The position numbers and the translations under genes were made by a program. Below are positions 59,749-64,000 of a DNA stretch of 64,000 nucleotides, piece after piece (positions within the stretch are counted from its first letter, which is position 1; each line of letters opens with the position of its first letter). Origin of the DNA: Hymenobacter swuensis DY53 (GTDB taxonomy: Bacteria; Bacteroidota; Bacteroidia; Cytophagales; Hymenobacteraceae); NCBI RefSeq assembly GCF_000576555.1, contig NZ_CP007145.1:1302001-1366000 (forward strand). Reading direction: 5' to 3'. The notes beneath the pieces are model-generated. The model searched no databases, was not told the origin of the DNA, and saw only the letters and a program-made list of their open reading frames with translations.

Positions 59749-60729
59749 ATGACCGTTACGCTGGATCAGATACAGGCTCCCATAGCCGCCGAGATGGAGG
59801 AATTCGAACAGAAATTCCGCCAATCCATGCAAACTAAGCAGTTGTTGCTGGACAAAATCATGGGGTACATTGTGAAGCGCAAGGGCAAGCAGATCCGGCC
59901 CATGTTCGTGTTCTTCACGGCCAAAATCAGCGGCGGCGACCCGCTGCCGGAGGCGTCGTTTCGGGGCGCGGCCCTCATTGAGTTGCTGCATACGGCTACC
60001 CTCGTGCACGACGACGTGGTGGACGAAAGCAACTACCGGCGCGGCTTTTTCAGCATCAATGCGCTCTGGAAAAACAAGATTGCCGTACTCGTGGGCGATT
60101 ATCTGCTCAGCAAAGGCTTGCTGCTGAGCCTAGAAAACGACGATTACGAGCTGCTCAAAATTGTGAGCAACGCCGTGAAAGAGCTGAGCGAAGGGGAACT
60201 GCTGCAGATTGAGAAGGCCCGCCGCCTCGACATTACGGAGGATGTATACTTCGATATCATCCGGCAAAAAACGGCCTCCCTCATTGCGTCCTGCTGCGCC
60301 GTGGGTGCCGCCTCGGCCGGGGCCGACAAGGAAACCATTGAGCGCGCCCGCCTCTTTGGCGAGAAAGTGGGTATGGCGTTCCAGATCAAAGACGACCTGT
60401 TCGACTTCGGTACCGCCGAAATCGGTAAGCCGGTGGGGATTGATATCAAGGAGAAAAAGATGACGTTGCCGCTCATCTACGCCCTGCAGCAGGCCGACTG
60501 GCTTACCAAACGCCGCGTTATCTTCAACGTGAAGAACAACGACGGCCGCAAAGACCGGGTGCAGGCCGTTATCAAGTTTGTAAAGGAGTCGGGGGGGCTG
60601 GAATATGCCATTCAGGTGATGGAGCGTTACCGCAACGAAGCCCTGGAAATCCTGCGCACCTTCCCTGAATCGGCTTCCCGTACTTCACTGGAGCAGCTTA
60701 TCAACTACACTATCGAGCGGGAAAAATAA
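59749..60729 (+). CDS. Polyprenyl diphosphate synthase
   Basis: Trans-prenyltransferase building long isoprenoid chains (probably the menaquinone side chain). The 326-aa protein has GKQIRPMFV, the first Asp-rich motif LVHDDVVDE (D88, D89, D92) and the second KDDLFDFGTAEIGKPVGID. The motif layout resembles octaprenyl/heptaprenyl synthases; the exact chain length cannot be read by eye, and a GGPP synthase role for carotenoids is a possible alternative. ATG at 59749; driven from the mirrored promoter region. Confidence 0.92.
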   Translation: MTVTLDQIQAPIAAEMEEFEQKFRQSMQTKQLLLDKIMGYIVKRKGKQIRPMFVFFTAKISGGDPLPEASFRGAALIELLHTATLVHDDVVDESNYRRGFFSINALWKNKIAVLVGDYLLSKGLLLSLENDDYELLKIVSNAVKELSEGELLQIEKARRLDITEDVYFDIIRQKTASLIASCCAVGAASAGADKETIERARLFGEKVGMAFQIKDDLFDFGTAEIGKPVGIDIKEKKMTLPLIYALQQADWLTKRRVIFNVKNNDGRKDRVQAVIKFVKESGGLEYAIQVMERYRNEALEILRTFPESASRTSLEQLINYTIEREK

Positions 60730-60763
60730 CCCGCTACGTCCGCAACAGAGCGTGTGCGTTTAC

Positions 60764-60806
60764 GCAAAAAGTCCTTGACGCCGGTAGGCTGTCAAGGACT
60801 TTTTGC
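60764..60806 (+). terminator. Intrinsic terminator
   Basis: gcaaaaagtccttgac (60764-60779) pairs perfectly with 60791-60806, 11-base loop, T run in the 3' arm. Confidence 0.85.
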
Positions 60807-60839
60807 AGTAATAAACTGACTGTTTTTACAAACTGTCAG

Positions 60840-61139
60840 TTAGGCTTTCACCTGGTACGCTACGCTTTCCGGTTTCACTTCCGATACATCAAAGTGTACT
60901 CCTTCATGGTTGCTCTTGACGGTGATTTCGTGGGTCATGTCGCAGCCGGGGCATTTGATTTCCTCGGTTTCATACTGGCCTTCTGTATCCGCGCTGTTGG
61001 CAAAGTGTTCGGCTGCGGGTACGCCGATGAGGTCGGTGAAAACCTCGGTGTTACACTTGTTGCATTCGAATTTGAGGCCCACGGTGCGGCCTTGGAGCTC
61101 ATCGACGGGGGCGGGGGTACTTTTCTGTTGAATCCACAT
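60840..61139 (-). CDS. Small two-CxxC (zinc-ribbon-like) protein
   Basis: 99-aa acidic cytosolic protein with two Cys pairs, FECNKCN (C26, C29) and IKCPGCD (about C63, C66), spaced as in a zinc ribbon. The flanks are TVGLKF and THEITVKSNHEGVHFDVSEV, mostly beta. No catalytic motif. It is leftward, facing the terminator after the prenyl synthase. The upstream 161-base spacer to the P450 gene has no definite promoter box. Function unknown; perhaps structural or an RNA/protein-binding ribbon. Confidence 0.7.
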   Translation of the reverse strand: MWIQQKSTPAPVDELQGRTVGLKFECNKCNTEVFTDLIGVPAAEHFANSADTEGQYETEEIKCPGCDMTHEITVKSNHEGVHFDVSEVKPESVAYQVKA

Positions 61140-61300
61140 AAGGAAGCGCTGGTTGGTTGTTGGAGAAAGAACGGGAACTGGCCAGTAGGCCTACCTGTCT
61201 GTACGCGGGAAACCAGGAAATGGGTTAGGTACTGATCGTCATGCCTTAGCCAACGGGGTTGTACCTTCCGCAAATGAAAAGCTGACTTTTATTTTACCGG

Positions 61301-62710
61301 ATGTCTGTTTCGACTACTTCTGTGCCAGTCGCTGCGGCTTTGCCTCGGGTGCCGCGCTGGCGCACCCTGCTGGGTTCATTGGCTATGGCCCGCCGGCCCA
61401 TTCAAAACCTCGACCGTGCCCTGGCTACGCACGGCGACACGGTAGGCCTGCACTTGGGTGGCGTGCGGCCCTGCATTGTTACGCGCGACCCGGCGCTGGC
61501 CCAGCATATACTTCAGAAAAACCACCGTCGCTACCTTAAATCCGACCTCACCCACGGCCTTATTCGCTACCTGGGCCGGGGACTGCTCACCAACGAAGGT
61601 GCCGACTGGCTCCGGCAGCGCCGACTGATTCAGCCGGGTTTTCATAAGCAGCGCCTCACGGCCCTCACCCAGCTCATGCAGGCCGCTGCCGAGCAATGGA
61701 GCCAGAGCCTGCGCGCCCGTCTGGCCGCCGCCGGAGGGCAGCTCCGCCTGGATATCCACGCGGAAATGACGCAGGTGGCCTTTGATATTATTGCCCGCGC
61801 TACCTTCGGAACCAGCATGACGGACGCCGAGCGAAACCGGTTATCGGCCATTCTGACGCAGATTCAGGCATTCTATGTGCGCACCGTACGCCAGCCGTAT
61901 CTGCAGCCGTGGTTTAGCGCCGTCGGCACTTTCCAGCGGCACGATGCGCTCAGCCGGGAACTGCGGGAACTAGTGCGCGGCTACATCCGGCAGCGCCAAA
62001 CTGCCCCGGCTGCCGGAGCACCCGTGCCCGACGACCTGCTGCAGATGCTGCTAGATGCCCGGTATGAGGATAGTGGCGAGCCAATGACCGAGGACCAGCT
62101 GCTGGACGAAGCCAATATTCTGCTGCTGGCGGGCCACGAAACCAGTGCCAATGCGCTCAGTTGGCTGTTTTATCTGCTGGCCCGCCATCCGGACGCGGCT
62201 GCGCAGGTGCGGCAGGAGCGGAGCACGGCCGGCCTGGCCCACCGTGCCCCCGCTTTTGCCGAGCTGCCGCAGCTGCTTTACGCGCAGCAGGTGATTCAGG
62301 AAACGATGCGCCTATACCCGCCCGCCTGGATTCTGGACCGGGTGGCGCTGGAAGATGACGAGTTTCGCGGGCTGCCAATTCCCAAAGGCACGCTGTTTTC
62401 TATTTACATCCACGGTATTCATCGGCACCCAGCATTGTGGCCGGAACCCGATGCTTTTCGGCCCGAGCGGTTTGCCGCTGGTCAGCAGCCGCCCATTCCG
62501 GCTTACGCCTACCTGCCGTTCGGCGGCGGGCCGCGCATGTGCGTGGGCAACCACTTTGCCCTCACCGAAATTCAGCTGGTGCTGCTAGAGGCTCTGCACC
62601 ACGTTGAGTTTCGGCCGGTTGCCGCTACGCCTGCTGAAACGGATCCGCTTGTCACGTTGCGGCCCAAGGGGCCTTTGTGGCTGGATGTATCTGGGGTGGT
62701 AGGAAATTGA
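61301..62710 (+). CDS. Cytochrome P450
   Basis: 469-aa soluble P450 monooxygenase. I-helix LLLAGHETSANALSW (oxygen activation), K-helix ETMRLYP (ExxR), DAFRPERF, and the haem loop FGGGPRMCVGNHFA with the Cys thiolate ligand. N-terminal C-helix WLRQRRLIQPGFHK. No membrane anchor and no fused reductase, so external redox partners are needed. Substrate unknown; the RLYPPAWIL segment also occurs, from memory, in Thermus carotene-hydroxylating CYP175A1, so a carotenoid or fatty acid substrate is conceivable. Confidence 0.92.
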   Translation: MSVSTTSVPVAAALPRVPRWRTLLGSLAMARRPIQNLDRALATHGDTVGLHLGGVRPCIVTRDPALAQHILQKNHRRYLKSDLTHGLIRYLGRGLLTNEGADWLRQRRLIQPGFHKQRLTALTQLMQAAAEQWSQSLRARLAAAGGQLRLDIHAEMTQVAFDIIARATFGTSMTDAERNRLSAILTQIQAFYVRTVRQPYLQPWFSAVGTFQRHDALSRELRELVRGYIRQRQTAPAAGAPVPDDLLQMLLDARYEDSGEPMTEDQLLDEANILLLAGHETSANALSWLFYLLARHPDAAAQVRQERSTAGLAHRAPAFAELPQLLYAQQVIQETMRLYPPAWILDRVALEDDEFRGLPIPKGTLFSIYIHGIHRHPALWPEPDAFRPERFAAGQQPPIPAYAYLPFGGGPRMCVGNHFALTEIQLVLLEALHHVEFRPVAATPAETDPLVTLRPKGPLWLDVSGVVGN

Positions 62711-62737
62711 GCCGGCTATTTTGCTATACTTGCTCAC

Positions 62738-63310
62738 ATGACGCATCCTCTAAGCCTGTTGCCTGTTCCTAACGCCTTGGTGCCCCAGCTTGAAACGCCC
62801 GATTTGCTCCTGCGCGGCCCCCAGGTTTCCGATCTGCCGGAGTTTACGGCTCTTCACAACGACCCGGTATTTTACCGCTTCCTGGGTAACAAACCGCAGA
62901 CGGAGGAAGAAGTGTGGCGGCGCATGCTGGGCCAGTTGGGCCACTGGGCCATGTTCGGCTACGGGGCTTGGTCTGTTGAGGAAAAGGCTACCGGCCGCTA
63001 CATTGGCTCCGTAGGCTTCTTCGATTTTCAGCGCGACCTGACGCCTTCCCTCAAGGGTACGCTGGAGGCGGGCTGGACCATTGCGCCGCGTCTGCACGGC
63101 CGAGGCTATGCCACTCAGGCCTTGCAGGCGGCTCTGGCCTGGATTGAGCCGCGCTTCCCACAGGCCCGCCTCACCTGCATCATCGACCCTGATAACGCGG
63201 CTTCCCTGAACGTGGCCCGTAAGTTTGGTTTCTACGAATTTGCCCGCACTACCTACCACCACGAGCCGATTGTGCTGCTGGAACGCGCCCGTGTCTCTCC
63301 GGATAAATAA
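62738..63310 (+). CDS. GNAT acetyltransferase (RimJ/RimL-like)
   Basis: 190-aa acetyltransferase of the Acetyltransf_3 type. LETPDLLLRGPQVSD at the N-terminus, then SVEEKATGRYIGSVGFFDF, the acetyl-CoA loop APRLHGRGYATQALQAAL and CIIDPDNAASLNVARKFGF. It begins 27 bases after the P450 stop and could be cotranscribed. Substrate unknown (ribosomal protein, amino sugar or antibiotic-like amine). Its stop codon overlaps the start of a hairpin repeat. Confidence 0.88.
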   Translation: MTHPLSLLPVPNALVPQLETPDLLLRGPQVSDLPEFTALHNDPVFYRFLGNKPQTEEEVWRRMLGQLGHWAMFGYGAWSVEEKATGRYIGSVGFFDFQRDLTPSLKGTLEAGWTIAPRLHGRGYATQALQAALAWIEPRFPQARLTCIIDPDNAASLNVARKFGFYEFARTTYHHEPIVLLERARVSPDK

Positions 63311-63358
63311 CGCAACGTCATGTTGCGCAAAGGCGCAGTTGAAGCATGAAGTTGCGTT
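63309..63358. repeat. Hairpin repeat related to the GTCATG...GAAGCATGA family
   Basis: aacgcaac (63309-63316) pairs with gttgcgtt (63351-63358), enclosing gtcatg and gaagcatga, the same words as in the hairpin at 33803-33837. It overlaps the following palindrome, so the two structures are mutually exclusive. Confidence 0.55.
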
Positions 63359-63403
63359 AATTGAAAGGGCCGTTTTCATGAAAACGGCCCTTTCAATTAA
63401 CGC
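63354..63403. terminator. Perfect 50-bp palindrome, probable bidirectional terminator
   Basis: Two 25-base arms without a spacer (gcgttaattgaaagggccgt and onward, centred on catg). Lies between the convergent GNAT (+) and TlpA-like (-) genes. The T run is interrupted, so it is more structure than a textbook terminator. Confidence 0.75.
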
Positions 63404-63415
63404 ATAAAGCTGGAA

Positions 63416-64000
63416 TTACTCCGCCAGCAGTTGGTCAATGGTTTTGTTGAATTCGGCTACTTCCTGCTCGTAGTACTTGCCGGTGCCGGGGCCCGAGTAG
63501 CCGGTGTGGATCTTGCGCACCTCGCCTTTCTTGTCCAGAAAAATGGTGGTGGGGAAAGCCAGCACCTGCTGCAACTGCGGCAGCGACTTGCTGGCGGCGT
63601 CCTTGTTGGCCTCGCCGGCCACGGCAATATCGTAGCCGATGTTCATGCGCTCCTTCATCTTCAGCAACTTCTTGGTCGCCACGGCCTGGTCGGTGGTGCG
63701 CTCGTAGCCCAGCCCGATGATTTCCACGCCGCGCTGCTTGTTCTTCTCGTACCAGGGGGCCAGGAAGTTGGTTTCGTCCATGCAGTTAGGGCACCACGAG
63801 CCCAGCACCTGCACCACCACCACTTTGCCCTTGTATTTGGGGTCGGAAGGGGATATGCTGCCGCCTTCGTAGATGCTGGGGAACTTGAAGGCGAGCTTTT
63901 TCTGGCCGGGCTTCATGCCGGTCAGGGCGTTGGCGTCGGGTAGTTTGGCGTTGGGGTCGAGCATGGCGGTCCAGGTTTCGTGGCCAGATTTGCCGGAGTA
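63416..64000 (-). CDS. TlpA-like thioredoxin/redoxin, N-terminus outside window
   Basis: C-terminal 194 or so residues of a membrane or periplasmic thiol-disulfide protein; the frame stays open to the window edge. The redox-active pair is in VLGSWCPNCMDETNF (WCPNC), followed by GVEIIGLGYERTTD and the cis-Pro segment LAFPTTIFLDKKGEVRKI. This is the TlpA/ResA fold used for cytochrome c maturation or envelope stress. An AhpC/TSA-like upstream portion (GHETWTAMLDPNAK) is typical of Cytophagales homologues. Confidence 0.9.
   Translation of the reverse strand, partial: YSGKSGHETWTAMLDPNAKLPDANALTGMKPGQKKLAFKFPSIYEGGSISPSDPKYKGKVVVVQVLGSWCPNCMDETNFLAPWYEKNKQRGVEIIGLGYERTTDQAVATKKLLKMKERMNIGYDIAVAGEANKDAASKSLPQLQQVLAFPTTIFLDKKGEVRKIHTGYSGPGTGKYYEQEVAEFNKTIDQLLAE

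Overview
The window is a gene-dense, GC-rich chromosomal segment of a Bacteroidota bacterium, most likely a pigmented member of the Cytophagales close to Hymenobacter. The evidence is the Bacteroidota-type -7 promoter box (TAnnTTTG) in front of several genes, the absence of Shine-Dalgarno sequences, a type B type-IX-secretion C-terminal domain, a LytTR response regulator, a Bacteroidota-style sdhCAB operon, a ketocarotenoid gene set and an ECF sigma factor of the kind common in this phylum. Genus assignment is inference; there is no rRNA in the window. I see no transposase, prophage or CRISPR array.

Layout. 1-7.5 kb: housekeeping genes (5'-cut aspA, tRNA-Leu(CAA), hscB, a DUF62 SAM hydrolase, phoH, a GNAT, comEC). 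7.6-17.3 kb: an enoyl-CoA hydratase, then a carotenoid region: crtZ, a CarH-like MerR/B12 photoreceptor-type regulator, an ECF sigma factor, crtI, crtB, two exported proteins, ispH and crtW. 17.4-21.1 kb: a TPR histidine kinase, a convergent LytTR regulator and an unknown gene. 21.2-24.4 kb: a metal (probably copper) locus read leftwards: Cys-rich exported protein, TonB-dependent receptor, HMA-domain protein. 24.7-41.8 kb: a long division and cell-wall (dcw) cluster, mraZ-rsmH-ftsL-ftsI-murE-mraY-murD-ftsW-orf66-murG-murC-ftsQ-ftsA-ftsZ. No murF or ddl is seen; MurE carries the meso-DAP type DNPR motif.

41.9-49.4 kb is the most interesting stretch: a tiny lipoprotein overlapping an acyltransferase, a di-haem peroxidase, a ClC channel, and then a leftward four-gene set made of a Cys-rich membrane protein, an MbnP-like protein, an MbnH-like di-haem protein and an outer-membrane barrel with a CDICGC N-terminus. 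This resembles the MbnP/MbnH copper-binding pair in which the di-haem enzyme converts a Trp of MbnP to kynurenine, here without any recognisable methanobactin genes. 49.4-53.7 kb: an FMN reductase and sdhCAB. 53.9-64 kb: a T9SS cargo, a lipoprotein, fabD, folK, an alpha/beta hydrolase, a polyprenyl diphosphate synthase, a P450, a GNAT and a window-edge TlpA-like thioredoxin.

Operon and gene spacers hold two families of short repeats: (i) A/C- or T/G-rich 12-21-mers and ATGAAT-type heptamers in tandem or inverted arrays (murE-mraY, mraY-murD, ftsA-ftsZ, sdhA-sdhB, before an ABM-domain gene, and apparently captured inside the murC reading frame); (ii) hairpins built on GTCATsCTGrGCTTGC, including a 130-bp inverted repeat with 35-bp perfect arms.
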